Positions 53,032 to 62,090 of a stretch of 64,000 nucleotides of DNA are shown here, one piece after another. Under the pieces are notes generated by a model. That model saw only the letters and a list, made by a program, of their open reading frames with translations. It was not told the origin of the DNA and ran no database searches. The stretch is taken from NCBI RefSeq assembly GCF_010993745.1, contig NZ_WOTN01000001.1, positions 251,235 to 315,234 on the forward strand, in the 5' to 3' direction. Made by a program: the position numbers and the translations under genes. The first letter of the stretch is position 1. Each line of letters starts with the position of its first letter. Source of the stretch: Fodinicola acaciae (GTDB lineage: Bacteria; Actinomycetota; Actinomycetes; Mycobacteriales; HKI-0501).

Positions 53032-55788
53032 CTAGGTTCGCCGTGTTTGCTGACCGAATGCCAGCCGGGCTTGGTCGTCAGGCATGAACCAGCGGGGGCC
53101 GCCATGGCACAGCCGTAATAGGAATCCAGCGACGCCGGCGAGGCCGAGACCGTAGCTGAAGGTCATCTCCTGCATGAACTCGTTCGGCACGACCATCCGT
53201 CCGCTTCGGCGTACGGCGCGACTGTGGATGCACGCCGCGATTTCGGCGGCGCCGGTCAAGTACGGGTCCGGCCGTGGTGCCGCCGCGGCCAGGTCCAGCA
53301 GCAGTTCGCCGTTGCCGGCGTTGCCGTGGCAGTGGATCGGGCTGAGGAACCATCGGTCGCGCCGGGCGGCCGTCGCCGCGAGTTCGGCCACCTCCAGAAA
53401 ACGCCGGTCGCCAGTGGCTTGCCAGAGCCGGACCAGAAACGCTCCGACGCCGCCGGAACCGCTGCACCACCAGCTTGTCCTGAGTTCCTGGTGGCTTCCC
53501 TTGCCGATGCCAGGCGGGCCGACCGGCCAAACGGCGAGATCCTGGAGTCGGTCAGCATTGGCGCACAGCAGCTTCCCGCATCCCAGTGCGACGTCGACGA
53601 GTTCTCGGTTGTCGAGCGCAGTTCCGGCGGCGAGCAAGAAGGTTGCGATGCCGGCAGTACCGTGTGCGAAGCCGTAGTGCACCGTGCCGGCCAACTGGGA
53701 TGGGAAGTCTTCCGGGATCGGCCACAGCCAACCGTCCCCGTCGCTGACTCGGGCCTGCAACACCGACTGCGCGCAGTATTGGGCGCGGTCACGGAACTCG
53801 TTGTCTCCGGTCGCCCGCCACAGCGCGAGCTGGGCGATGCCGGCGCCGGCGGTGCCGTGGGTGACGTCGGGATTCGGCCAGCGCAGAGGAATCCTCTTGG
53901 CGTACGCTATCGCGCTGCCAGTCAGTTCGTCATCCTCCAGTGTGCGAGCGGCATCGTAGAGCGCCCACGCCGCTCCCGAGCGTCCGAAGAAGAGGCCTGG
54001 CAACACCCGCGGTTCTCGCCAAAGTGCGGCGTCCAGCCAGCGTGCCGCTACGGCGAGGCCGTGCCGCAGTTTCGCGTCGCCGTACACCTGGACGGCCCGG
54101 CTGAGCACCGCGATCGTTCCTCCCGCGCCGGCGTGGACATTGCAGTGGTCGCCAGTTCGCGTGTCCGCTGTGGCCGCCGGCCACGGTGCCTGGTCGTCGG
54201 AGGCCATCTGCTCGACCGTGTACGCCAGGATGTCGCGTAAGAAGTTCTCCTGAACGTCCGGATCGAGCCGTTCGGGTTTCCCGGATTGTCGAACGCCTTC
54301 ACTTGTGCCGGGAAACCGCAGGAACACCGCGGCGCGGTCGAGGCTCCAGCGGGAATCTGGATCATCGGCGGTCAGGCCGACAACGAGCGGGGACAGCCGC
54401 CCCAGGGTGGGGTTGTCGCGGGCGGCGAGCCGGACGAGCGACGCCAGCCGGTCGCCCAGTCGTCGGACCGGCGGGTCGTCCGCGGCCAGCACCGGCGTCA
54501 TTCCGGTGGAAACGTACAGGATGGTGGCACCGAGACTGTAGAGATCCGCCGTCCGCTCCGGCGCCGGACCGTACCGCTCGGCGGCCAGTTGTTCGGGTGC
54601 GGTGTATCCGGCGGTACGGACCGCGATCACCGGTTCGCCGGGCCGGGCCGCGAACTCCAGGTCGACCAGTCGGAGGTCGCCGTCCGGAGTCACGATGATG
54701 TTGCCGGGGTTGAGATCGCGCAACACGAGCCCCTCGTTGTGGACCGCGATGAGAAGATCCACCAGCTTGCGCGCGGTCGCGACAACTTCCGATGGCGCTG
54801 GACGGCGGGAGGAGTCGAGTCGGCATCTCTCCTGCACGAAATGCCGTAGGGACGTGCCGGGGATCTCCTCCTCTGCCAGGAAAGCGTGGCCGCCGTGCTC
54901 GAAGAACGCAACGTTGCGTGGCACGAGACCCAACGGCGCGAGCTCGTCGAGCATCTGTGCCTCGGCGCGGAGCATGGTCTGTGCGTCGTCGCCTTCGACG
55001 GTCGTCGCGACGTTCGGCCGCGCCTCCTTGAGAATGGTGCGTTTGCCGGTGTCCTGGTCGAGGGCACGATAGACGCCGCCGCGGTTGGAATGCCGGATCG
55101 CCTCCGCGACGAGGAATCGCCCGCCGATCAGGACAGGGTTTCCCCGCGGTCGTGGCGGATCGACCGGAGCGGTGGCGTGTGGCAGCGGATGCGGCGCCCA
55201 GCTCGGAGCGCTAAACCACGGCTCTCGCCGGTCCTCGATCCAGGTCCCGTCCGGGGCGACGACCATCGGGACGTACGAGCCGTCGATGTCCAACCTGGTG
55301 AGCTGGTCGGTAAACCCGCCGTAGCGGTAGTGGACCAGACTGTCGGGTCGGTATCGCCGATCAGAGAGAATGGCAGGGCCGGCCAGTCCGTGCGTGGCCT
55401 TGTGCAATTCTTCGGCCAGTAACCGAAAATGGTCGTCGTCGTCCGGATAGACGGTGATGACCTTTCCGCTGCCGCCGCGTTGGTATCGCGTCGAGTTGAG
55501 TTGGGCGACCTGCTCCAGTCCTTTTGCGAACTTGAAAGCAGCGCGGTGGCTGAGAAGGACTTCGGTTGCTTGCCGCAGCACGGCCGGCGCGGATGTCAGT
55601 GTCGCGCTGACGTGAAGCTTCCAGCCCTGAAGCCGCGGGCAGTGACCGGGCGGCTGGACATAGCACCAGAACCGCTCCGTCCGCATCGCCCACCGGTCGA
55701 CCTCGCTGACCCGCTCCAAGATTGGCAGAAACAGTTTCGTCAGATCCGCGCCGTCGTCGGGTCGGTTGTCCGCTGCCAAGGAAGACAC
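53032..55788 (-). CDS. Lyase-kinase-cyclase lanthionine synthetase (LanKC/LanL type)
   Basis: A 918-residue enzyme that phosphorylates, eliminates and cyclises Ser/Thr and Cys of a precursor peptide. The lyase domain (about 30-210) shows WKLHVSAT, FKFAKG, GKVITVYPDDD and ILSDRRYRPDSLVHYRYGGF. The kinase (about 225-490) has ILKEARP (Lys), LRDLNPGNIIV (catalytic Asp, Asn) and LVDLEFA. The LanC-like cyclase (about 540-905) keeps the zinc ligands: Cys in SWWCSGSGGV (near 775) and Cys-His in HCHGNAGNG (near 820), with AHGTAG near 709. Retained zinc ligands are a class IV (LanL) trait; the N-terminal half reads like class III LanKC. An IS701 copy ends 1 bp after the stop. Confidence 0.92.
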   Translation of the reverse strand: MSSLAADNRPDDGADLTKLFLPILERVSEVDRWAMRTERFWCYVQPPGHCPRLQGWKLHVSATLTSAPAVLRQATEVLLSHRAAFKFAKGLEQVAQLNSTRYQRGGSGKVITVYPDDDDHFRLLAEELHKATHGLAGPAILSDRRYRPDSLVHYRYGGFTDQLTRLDIDGSYVPMVVAPDGTWIEDRREPWFSAPSWAPHPLPHATAPVDPPRPRGNPVLIGGRFLVAEAIRHSNRGGVYRALDQDTGKRTILKEARPNVATTVEGDDAQTMLRAEAQMLDELAPLGLVPRNVAFFEHGGHAFLAEEEIPGTSLRHFVQERCRLDSSRRPAPSEVVATARKLVDLLIAVHNEGLVLRDLNPGNIIVTPDGDLRLVDLEFAARPGEPVIAVRTAGYTAPEQLAAERYGPAPERTADLYSLGATILYVSTGMTPVLAADDPPVRRLGDRLASLVRLAARDNPTLGRLSPLVVGLTADDPDSRWSLDRAAVFLRFPGTSEGVRQSGKPERLDPDVQENFLRDILAYTVEQMASDDQAPWPAATADTRTGDHCNVHAGAGGTIAVLSRAVQVYGDAKLRHGLAVAARWLDAALWREPRVLPGLFFGRSGAAWALYDAARTLEDDELTGSAIAYAKRIPLRWPNPDVTHGTAGAGIAQLALWRATGDNEFRDRAQYCAQSVLQARVSDGDGWLWPIPEDFPSQLAGTVHYGFAHGTAGIATFLLAAGTALDNRELVDVALGCGKLLCANADRLQDLAVWPVGPPGIGKGSHQELRTSWWCSGSGGVGAFLVRLWQATGDRRFLEVAELAATAARRDRWFLSPIHCHGNAGNGELLLDLAAAAPRPDPYLTGAAEIAACIHSRAVRRSGRMVVPNEFMQEMTFSYGLGLAGVAGFLLRLCHGGPRWFMPDDQARLAFGQQTRRT

Positions 55789-55889
55789 CTCTCACGCACC
55801 CGCGTTGTTGGTGGAGAGCGCCGACGATAACACGCCGGCCCGCACGGAGGAATGCGTTGCGCGAAGCGCCATGATCGGAGGGAATCCAC

Positions 55890-55933
55890 TGTGGTCTCGC
55901 TGTGGTTTCGCATTGGTTTGGCTGTAGTTTCCA
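55890..55933. promoter_or_regulatory. Four 11-bp direct repeats: candidate SARP binding site
   Basis: TGTGGTCTCGC, TGTGGTTTCGC, ATTGGTTTGGC and TGTAGTTTCCA follow head to tail with an exact 11-bp period. SARP activators bind direct repeats spaced by one helical turn of 11 bp. The site is about 100 bp upstream of lanKC (minus) and 160 bp upstream of the SARP gene (plus), so it could serve both. The rest of the 303-bp gap (55789-56091) shows no other clear element. Confidence 0.6.
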
Positions 55934-56091
55934 GTCCAGAACACCTGGCCGGTCACGTCGCGCGAAGGTGATGCCTGTGCCGTTGGAAAGCTCCGCCGCG
56001 GGCAGTCTGTTGAGCGTTAAACATTTCTGCTACGTTCCACCGCACCGCCCTTACGATCCAGTGGTAGGCAGCTCACCTGGGAGTACGGAGA

Positions 56092-56886
56092 ATGGCTGCG
56101 CGTCAGTTGGTGATTAGCGTACTTGGTCCGTTCGAACTGAGTGTTGATGACCGTCCGTTGCCGATGTCTGGCAAGCGGTTACGTGCCCTTCTGACCTCGC
56201 TCGCACTTTCCGCCCAGCGGGTGGTGCCGATCATGACACTCACAGAACTGGTGTGGGACGAGCAGCCGCCGATCCGGCCGCGGGCAAGCCTGCAGAGCCT
56301 GGTGAACCGGTTGCGTGCTTGTATCGACTCCACCGTCATTCGCACGGAGCCGCACGGTTACCTGCTGGACGTGGATCCGCTTTCGGTGGACGCGGTTCGT
56401 TTCCAGTCTCTTGTCATGGAGGCGAAAACCGCCGGCCGGTCGTTGGAGCGGCCCATGCTGGACGAAGCACTCGCACTCTGGCGAGGCGAGCCGCTGGTCG
56501 ACACCGGCTCGCTGCGGCTGAGAAATGAGGCTGGCCCGGGGTTGGCGGAGAAATACCTGGCTGCTTTCGAGCGGCGGGTGGATCTCGATCTCGAGGAAGG
56601 AAACTACGCCACTATCGTCGCCGATCTCCAGGACATGATCGCGCGGTTTCCGCATCGTGAGCCGCTCTGGGTGCGGCTCATCACCGCGCTCGACCTCACC
56701 GGCCGGCCCGCCGAGGCACTGAAGGCATACGACTACGTCCGCGGTCGCCTCGCCGACGAACTCGGTTGCGATCCCTCAGGCGAACTCCAGTCGGTGTACC
56801 GGCGGATCCTTCAGGCCGAGCGTGTCCGGCAATACGCGCCTGAGCTTCTTCGCAATTCCCAGCCGAACGGAGACCGGATTCGATGA
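56092..56886 (+). CDS. SARP family transcriptional activator
   Basis: A 264-residue Streptomyces-antibiotic-regulatory-protein type activator. The winged helix is at the N terminus (VISVLGPFELSVDDRPLPMSG, TELVWDEQPPIRPRASLQSLVNRLR) and the bacterial transcriptional activator domain follows (ALDLTGRPAEALKAYDYVRGRLADELGCDPSGELQ). It has the short form without ATPase or TPR parts, typical of pathway-specific activators. GGGAGTACGGAG precedes the ATG. Its stop overlaps the next ATG. It diverges from the lanthionine synthetase gene, and SARP-like repeats lie between them. Confidence 0.92.
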   Translation: MAARQLVISVLGPFELSVDDRPLPMSGKRLRALLTSLALSAQRVVPIMTLTELVWDEQPPIRPRASLQSLVNRLRACIDSTVIRTEPHGYLLDVDPLSVDAVRFQSLVMEAKTAGRSLERPMLDEALALWRGEPLVDTGSLRLRNEAGPGLAEKYLAAFERRVDLDLEEGNYATIVADLQDMIARFPHREPLWVRLITALDLTGRPAEALKAYDYVRGRLADELGCDPSGELQSVYRRILQAERVRQYAPELLRNSQPNGDRIR

Positions 56887-57425
56887 TCCCGGTGGAAACC
56901 TTGTGCAGTCGGTTGTTACAGATTCCGCATATTCGGGATGCCGCGACGCTTGCCGACGAGCAGAGCGACGTGGTGACTGTCGTGCTGGTCCGGCAGGGCT
57001 ACCGCCCCGGTCCGGTGCTGCGCGACCTGGTGATGAGGGCCGGCGAGAGCACCGGCGATGATCTGGTGGTCGCGATCGTCGATGCGATTCCGCGCCATGA
57101 CCACGGTGCCGTCGATGAGGCCGCTGCTCGCGCGTTGGTGGCAGACGGAGCGTTCGTCTTCCCGTACGAGGCGCCAGTCACCGAGACCGAGAAAATTCTC
57201 GCGGCGGTGCTCCACGAGCTCATTCCGTCGGTCCGCGTGAGCATGACCGACGACTTGGTCAGCATCGGCGGGGACTCGTTGATGGCGGTGGAGATCGTGG
57301 GCATTCTTTCCGAGCGACTGGGCGTGGAGATGGACCCGAGTCAATTGTTCGAAACCGAGTCTTTTCGCGAGATGGCCGCGGTGATCGCGCGGACCAGGAC
57401 GAACAGCTCGGGTTGGCGCAACTGA
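56883..57425 (+). CDS. Adenylation-subdomain/peptidyl carrier protein fusion
   Basis: A 180-residue protein with two parts. Residues 1-105 (HIRDAATLADEQSDVVTVVLVRQGYRP, LRDLVMRAG) resemble the small C-terminal subdomain of AMP-forming adenylation domains, without the catalytic large subdomain. Residues 105-175 form a carrier protein with the phosphopantetheine site DDLVSIGGDSLMAVEIV (Ser of GGDSL) and ERLGVEMDPSQLFE. It needs a separate ligase to be loaded. It is coupled to the SARP gene by ATGA, so it belongs to this cluster and may carry an acyl or aminoacyl group destined for the peptide. Confidence 0.8.
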   Translation: MIPVETLCSRLLQIPHIRDAATLADEQSDVVTVVLVRQGYRPGPVLRDLVMRAGESTGDDLVVAIVDAIPRHDHGAVDEAAARALVADGAFVFPYEAPVTETEKILAAVLHELIPSVRVSMTDDLVSIGGDSLMAVEIVGILSERLGVEMDPSQLFETESFREMAAVIARTRTNSSGWRN

Positions 57426-57447
57426 TGACGAGGAGGTTAACCTTTTC

Positions 57448-60360
57448 TCATTTGTATTCGGCATTCTCTCCGTGCTGCTCGGCCGCCACGATGAGGCTGG
57501 ATATGGCGTCAGCGGTTCCGTCCGCGCGGTCGAGGCAGATTTTCTCTGCCTCCCGCCAGGTCGCGACGGCCTGGGTGAGGTCGCCGGCAGCTGCCAACTG
57601 CTTGCCGAGCTTGACCCTGGTGGACACCCGCAAAGCGCTCGTTTCGGTTTCGTCGGCGATATTGACCGCATCGCGGAAGGTCCGAATGGCCGCGGAATGA
57701 TTGTCGGTGGCGGCGTGGACCATCGCCAGGGCGTCCATTGCGTACGCGGTGGCCGACCGGTTGTCGAGTTTGCGAAATAGCTCCGTCGCCGCTTTCGCGC
57801 AGTCGAGAGCAGCCGCGAGGTCGCGAAGCCCCAACTGAGCTTCGGCCAGATTGAGCAGGATCATGCCGTGCAGGTGCTGGTCGACGTCGTCGCCGAACGA
57901 CAGCGCCTCGTTCAGGACCTCCTCTGCCGCGCCGAACTGCTTGGCGTCGACGTAGGTGGCGCCCAGGTTCATCAAGGACAGCATCTGGCCGTGTGTCGAT
58001 CCGACCTCCTTGAACAGCGCCAGTGCACGCAGGCTGACCTCGATCGCCCTGTCCGGAGCTCCGAGTTTCAGATAGGACGTGTTCAGCGCGTTGAGGCATT
58101 TCGCCTCCAGGAATTTGTCAGCCACCATACGGGCGGACCGCAGCGCTGATTCTCCCAGCAACCGAAGGTCGTTCCAGTACGCGCGCTGGTAGAAGTAGTT
58201 CCAGCTGAAGAGGAAAAGAATGACCGCACTGCGGTGTTCGCCACTAGTGCGGGGCGACTGAACCAACGCGACTATCGTCTTGCGTTCGGTGCCGAACCAG
58301 TCGATGGCGGCCTCGTCGGTGTCGAAATTTTCTGGATAAACACGATCGTCCACGCGTGCCGGAATGGCCAGGCCGTGGTCGACATTGGTCAACCTGTCAC
58401 GGGCATTGACGGCCGTGTGCACATACCAGCTGAAAAGGCGGCCGATCGCGGCCGACCGATCGACCGCCGGCGGCATGGCCTTGCCGGCGGCGTACTCGTG
58501 CAGCAGGTCATGCATTTCGAACCGGCCGGATCGTCGTTGTTCGACCAGGCTCGCACTCATCAGTTTGACGAGTCTGGCCCGCGCGTCGGCCAGCGAAAAC
58601 CCGCCGAGGCTGGCTGCGGCGCCGAGGCTGATGTCGCTGCCAGGATGCAGCCCCAGCGCGTCGAACATGGCTGCGGCTTCGGTGTCCAGTGCGGCGTAGG
58701 ACCAACCGAAGACCGCGTGCAGGTTCGTTCCCTGGTCTGCTTCGACGGACAGGTTTTCGAGGCGGTCGTGGGTCTGCGACAACGACGCGCGCAGGTCCAC
58801 AAGTGACCAGTCCGGATGCCGTGCGGCGTATTCGGCCGCCAGCCTGACCGCGAGTGGCAGCCGGGCGCACAGTGTGACGATCGCGGCGGCGGCGGCCGGC
58901 TCCGCCTTCACTCGCGTTTCTCCGGCTACGGTCGAAAAGAGAGTCAACGCTTCGGAGGAGGGCAGCAGGTCCAAGGAAATCCGTCGAGCGCCGACGCGGA
59001 CCGCCAGCTCGCCGAGCTGTCGCCGGCTCGTGACGATGACCAGCGAGTTCGCGCCGGGGAGCAGCGGTTCGACCTGGCCGCTGTCGCGAACGTTGTCCAG
59101 GACGACCAACATGCGCCGATCGGCCAGCTCACTACGCAGCCGGGCGGCCCGGCCATCGGGATCGACCGGAATTTGGTTCTCCGGCACTTCCAGGGATCGC
59201 AGCATCATGTCCAGCGCGTCGAGTGGTTCCAGCGGCTCGCCCGCGCCGTATCCGCGCAGATTAACGAAGATCTGGCCATCCGGGAACGCCGCCTTGACAC
59301 GATGCGCCCAGTGCAGTGCCAACGCGGTCTTTCCGACGCCACCCGTGCCATCGATCGCGACGACGCCTACCCGACGTGCCGCTGTCGTCTCGGTCGATCC
59401 GGTTGTGGGCTGCTCGGCAATGAGAGAGTCCAGAGCCGCGAGAGCCTCGGTGCGGCCGACAAACGTCGCACTGGCGGCAGGCAGCTGCCGTGGTACGTGC
59501 GGAGCATCCGGTTCCCGCGCGTCGCCGCTCGCGGGCGTCGAGTTGGTCGGCCGGCCCAGGGAAGGATCGTTGGTCAGGATCGCCTGATGCAGGTCGGCGA
59601 GCCGCTGATTGACGTCGAGACCGAGCTTGTCCCGGGATATGGCGTCCGCGGTCCGGAATGCGGCCAGTGCATCACTGCGCCGCCCGCAGAAGTGCAGCGC
59701 CAGCATCAGGCGCTCCCATAGCGTTTCCCGAAGCGGGTAGCGACCGACGAGCTCGTACAGCTCGTCGATGACCTGACCGTGGCGGCCGTCGGAAAGATCG
59801 AGATCGATTCGGCGCTCCAGCGCGTCCAGCCAGGCTTCGACGAGCGCGGGTGCGGCGGTCTTCGCCAACATCGGTGACCCGCAGTCGTGAAACGGTTCAC
59901 CGCGCCAGAGGCGCAGGGCCGACTGAAGTGACCGGCGCTCGGCTCCCGGATCCGCCGCTTCCCGCGCGCTTTGCGCCTCGGTCAGCAGGTCACGGAACCG
60001 CAGGATGTCCAGCGTGGTCGCGTCCGCACGCAGGCGATATCCGTTGGGCGTTGTTTCGATGAGATCCGCGCCGACCCGCCGCCGCAACTGGGTGACCAGC
60101 CATTGCACACCGTTGCGGCTGTCCTTGCGGTCCTGGTCCGGCCACAGATGTCCGGCGAGGGTGCGTACGGGCACCGCGCGATTGGCGTTCACCGCCAGCA
60201 CGGCCAAGGCCGTACGCTGACGGCCACGGACGATCAGTGGCCGGCCGTTTACCGCTATTTCGAAGGCGCCGAGAAGGCGTAGGCCGACGGTCTGGTCGGT
60301 GCGGCGTGGCTGTTCGGATGCGCGGTCAGGCTGTCCGGCGCCCTGGTCGCCGATAGTCAC
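57448..60360 (-). CDS. AfsR/SARP-type regulator: BTAD, NB-ARC and TPR
   Basis: A regulator of about 970 residues. An OmpR-type winged helix and BTAD (VGLRLLGAFEIAVNGRPLIV, HFCGRRSDALAAFRTADAISR; to about 265) precede an NB-ARC ATPase with Walker A GVVAIDGTGGVGKTALALHW (near 335), Walker B RRMLVVLDNV and RLPLAVRLAAEYAARHP. TPR-like repeats (LMNLGATYVDAKQFGAAEEV, and others) fill the C terminus. The GTG at 60360 has GGGA 8 bp upstream; a GTG at 60381 is also possible. It probably integrates a signal for the cluster together with the small SARP. It converges on the carrier-protein gene with a 22-bp gap. Confidence 0.88.
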   Translation of the reverse strand: MTIGDQGAGQPDRASEQPRRTDQTVGLRLLGAFEIAVNGRPLIVRGRQRTALAVLAVNANRAVPVRTLAGHLWPDQDRKDSRNGVQWLVTQLRRRVGADLIETTPNGYRLRADATTLDILRFRDLLTEAQSAREAADPGAERRSLQSALRLWRGEPFHDCGSPMLAKTAAPALVEAWLDALERRIDLDLSDGRHGQVIDELYELVGRYPLRETLWERLMLALHFCGRRSDALAAFRTADAISRDKLGLDVNQRLADLHQAILTNDPSLGRPTNSTPASGDAREPDAPHVPRQLPAASATFVGRTEALAALDSLIAEQPTTGSTETTAARRVGVVAIDGTGGVGKTALALHWAHRVKAAFPDGQIFVNLRGYGAGEPLEPLDALDMMLRSLEVPENQIPVDPDGRAARLRSELADRRMLVVLDNVRDSGQVEPLLPGANSLVIVTSRRQLGELAVRVGARRISLDLLPSSEALTLFSTVAGETRVKAEPAAAAAIVTLCARLPLAVRLAAEYAARHPDWSLVDLRASLSQTHDRLENLSVEADQGTNLHAVFGWSYAALDTEAAAMFDALGLHPGSDISLGAAASLGGFSLADARARLVKLMSASLVEQRRSGRFEMHDLLHEYAAGKAMPPAVDRSAAIGRLFSWYVHTAVNARDRLTNVDHGLAIPARVDDRVYPENFDTDEAAIDWFGTERKTIVALVQSPRTSGEHRSAVILFLFSWNYFYQRAYWNDLRLLGESALRSARMVADKFLEAKCLNALNTSYLKLGAPDRAIEVSLRALALFKEVGSTHGQMLSLMNLGATYVDAKQFGAAEEVLNEALSFGDDVDQHLHGMILLNLAEAQLGLRDLAAALDCAKAATELFRKLDNRSATAYAMDALAMVHAATDNHSAAIRTFRDAVNIADETETSALRVSTRVKLGKQLAAAGDLTQAVATWREAEKICLDRADGTADAISSLIVAAEQHGENAEYK

Positions 60361-60515
60361 ACCGCCATCGTCCCACAGCACCGCGGCGATTTTCCGTCAC
60401 GCCGGACTTTGTCGTTGCCGGTTCTGGTCATCGGCCGCGACTGTGATCGCCCAAACACGGCGGGCATCGCGGGCCGGAGCGCTGATGTCCGCAACCGTGG
60501 CCGGCGCGTGGAAGG

Positions 60516-61895
60516 TCAAAGATTTCGCCGGAAGGGTACGCCATTGACCGACAGGTAGTTCACCGTCGCTGTCTCCGACGGGACGAACCGTACGGTGCAT
60601 GGGCTGGTGAGTGCTGACGGCGTCCAGGTCGGTACGAGGGACGCGGCAGCACGGTCGGCGTCGGCGGCAGCCACATATGTCGAGCCGTGGTGCCAACGCA
60701 GGGGGACGGTGACAGCGTCGTTGCCAATGCGGAGGCGATCATCGCGTAGCTGGACGAGCAGCGGTCGCCCGGTCAGCCGCCGATAGGAGCCCACCGCCTG
60801 TTCCGGCGGCACCCGAGTGGGGTCGGGCAGGCACTCCCAGCTTGGGCGCTCGGCTCCCGCCACCGCCAGTATCTGTTGGATTGTTTCCTCGCGGCGCCAG
60901 TTCAGCTCGAGCGAGCCGGCCAGATTGTCGAACCACGCCAGGCCGAGTCCGGACCGCGGCAACAGGACGAGCCGGCTCCAGCACCCGAGTCCATGACCGA
61001 GGTTGCCGTAACCAAGGTCTTCGCCGAAGCGTGGGCCGACGTAGGCGCCCAGTCCGTAGTGGAAGTCCACGTCGAGGCCGATATCCGCGCCTCGGTTGCT
61101 CATGTCGCTCAGCAGCCCCGCCGAGACCAGCCGCTGCGAGGACTTCAGCGGCAGTCGTCCACGCAGATGCGCCATGCCGAATCTGGCGATGTCGTGGCAT
61201 GAGGAGAACGCGCCGTTGGCCGGTCTCTCACCCGGTGCCGGTTTTCTCGGCGCGATCGACATCATCACGCCGTCTCGGGACATCGCGTGCTCCGCGCTGA
61301 CGGACGCCGGATCACCACCGTTGTCGAAGCACGATGATCGCATGCCCAGCGGTTCGAACAGCCATTCGTTCACGGCGCGGGAAAATTCCGTTCCGGTGAC
61401 CTGTTCGACGAGATGTCCCAGCAATGCGAACCCCGCGTCGCTGTACGCGTAGATGATCCCGGGCGGGGCGATGGAGGGCGTGTGGATCGCCGCCATAGTG
61501 ACATAGTCGGCCAGATCGCGACCGATCGCGGTCGCGCCGGTGTCGCGGACCAGTCCGGACATGTGGCCGAGCAGTTGTCGCACGGTCGCCGCTCGGAGGG
61601 CGTCCGGCGCGCCGGACGGTAGGAACGAGCTGATCGGCTGATCCAGACGTATCCGTCCGTCATCGACGAGCCGGAGAATGACGGTCGCGGTGAACATCTT
61701 GGTCAGTGAGTACGTTCGGAACCGGGTGTACGGGTCGAGCGGCGTCCGCGGGCAGTCGATGTCGCGCGGCCCGTGGCAGAAGGTGAAAATCTCTCCCTCG
61801 CGGTCGAACGCGGTCACGCACACGGCGGGGATCGCGCTGGTCGCTGTCAAATTGGTGATGAGTTGGGCAGCAGCCGATCGCAACGCGGTTCCCAC
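60516..61895 (-). CDS. Beta-lactamase/DD-peptidase-fold serine hydrolase
   Basis: A serine hydrolase of about 459 residues. The catalytic S-x-x-K is SLTK (Ser63, Lys66), the second motif is Tyr-Ser-Asp in YAYSDAGFALLGHLVEQVTG (near 151), and a C-terminal region with GYGNLGHGLGCWSRLVLLPR supplies the HxG-like motif. No signal peptide is seen, so it is probably cytoplasmic. The GTG at 61895 is the only sensible start: codons upstream to 62213 run antisense through the precursor gene. Family members include esterases, D-amino-acid peptidases and leader-processing enzymes. Adjacent to the precursor, it may trim or hydrolyse the product; this is inference. Confidence 0.8.
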   Translation of the reverse strand: MGTALRSAAAQLITNLTATSAIPAVCVTAFDREGEIFTFCHGPRDIDCPRTPLDPYTRFRTYSLTKMFTATVILRLVDDGRIRLDQPISSFLPSGAPDALRAATVRQLLGHMSGLVRDTGATAIGRDLADYVTMAAIHTPSIAPPGIIYAYSDAGFALLGHLVEQVTGTEFSRAVNEWLFEPLGMRSSCFDNGGDPASVSAEHAMSRDGVMMSIAPRKPAPGERPANGAFSSCHDIARFGMAHLRGRLPLKSSQRLVSAGLLSDMSNRGADIGLDVDFHYGLGAYVGPRFGEDLGYGNLGHGLGCWSRLVLLPRSGLGLAWFDNLAGSLELNWRREETIQQILAVAGAERPSWECLPDPTRVPPEQAVGSYRRLTGRPLLVQLRDDRLRIGNDAVTVPLRWHHGSTYVAAADADRAAASLVPTWTPSALTSPCTVRFVPSETATVNYLSVNGVPFRRNL

Positions 61896-61972
61896 GCCGG
61901 CAGGATATCCCGCCGATGGCGCCGGACGGTCGGTACGCGGCAAAGCCGTGAGCCTGAGGTCGGACGGAACGA

Positions 61973-62008
61973 TTTTGAAGGCGTTCTGAAAGCGCCGAGT
62001 CCTAATGT
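61973..62008 (+). promoter_or_regulatory. SARP-type promoter of the precursor gene
   Basis: Two 11-bp direct repeats, TTTTGAAGGCG (61973-61983) and TTCTGAAAGCG (61984-61994, 9 of 11 identical), are followed after exactly 8 bp by a -10-like TAATGT (62003-62008). Repeats replacing the -35 box with 8 bp to the -10 are the known architecture of SARP-activated promoters. The precursor ATG is 82 bp further on. Confidence 0.55.
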
Positions 62009-62090
62009 GAGGAGTTGACACGGGCGTCGGAGTAGCCGCGCAACCGTGGATGTCCGCCGTTGGTCCGAAAACCGAAAGGCAGTTGAGGAC

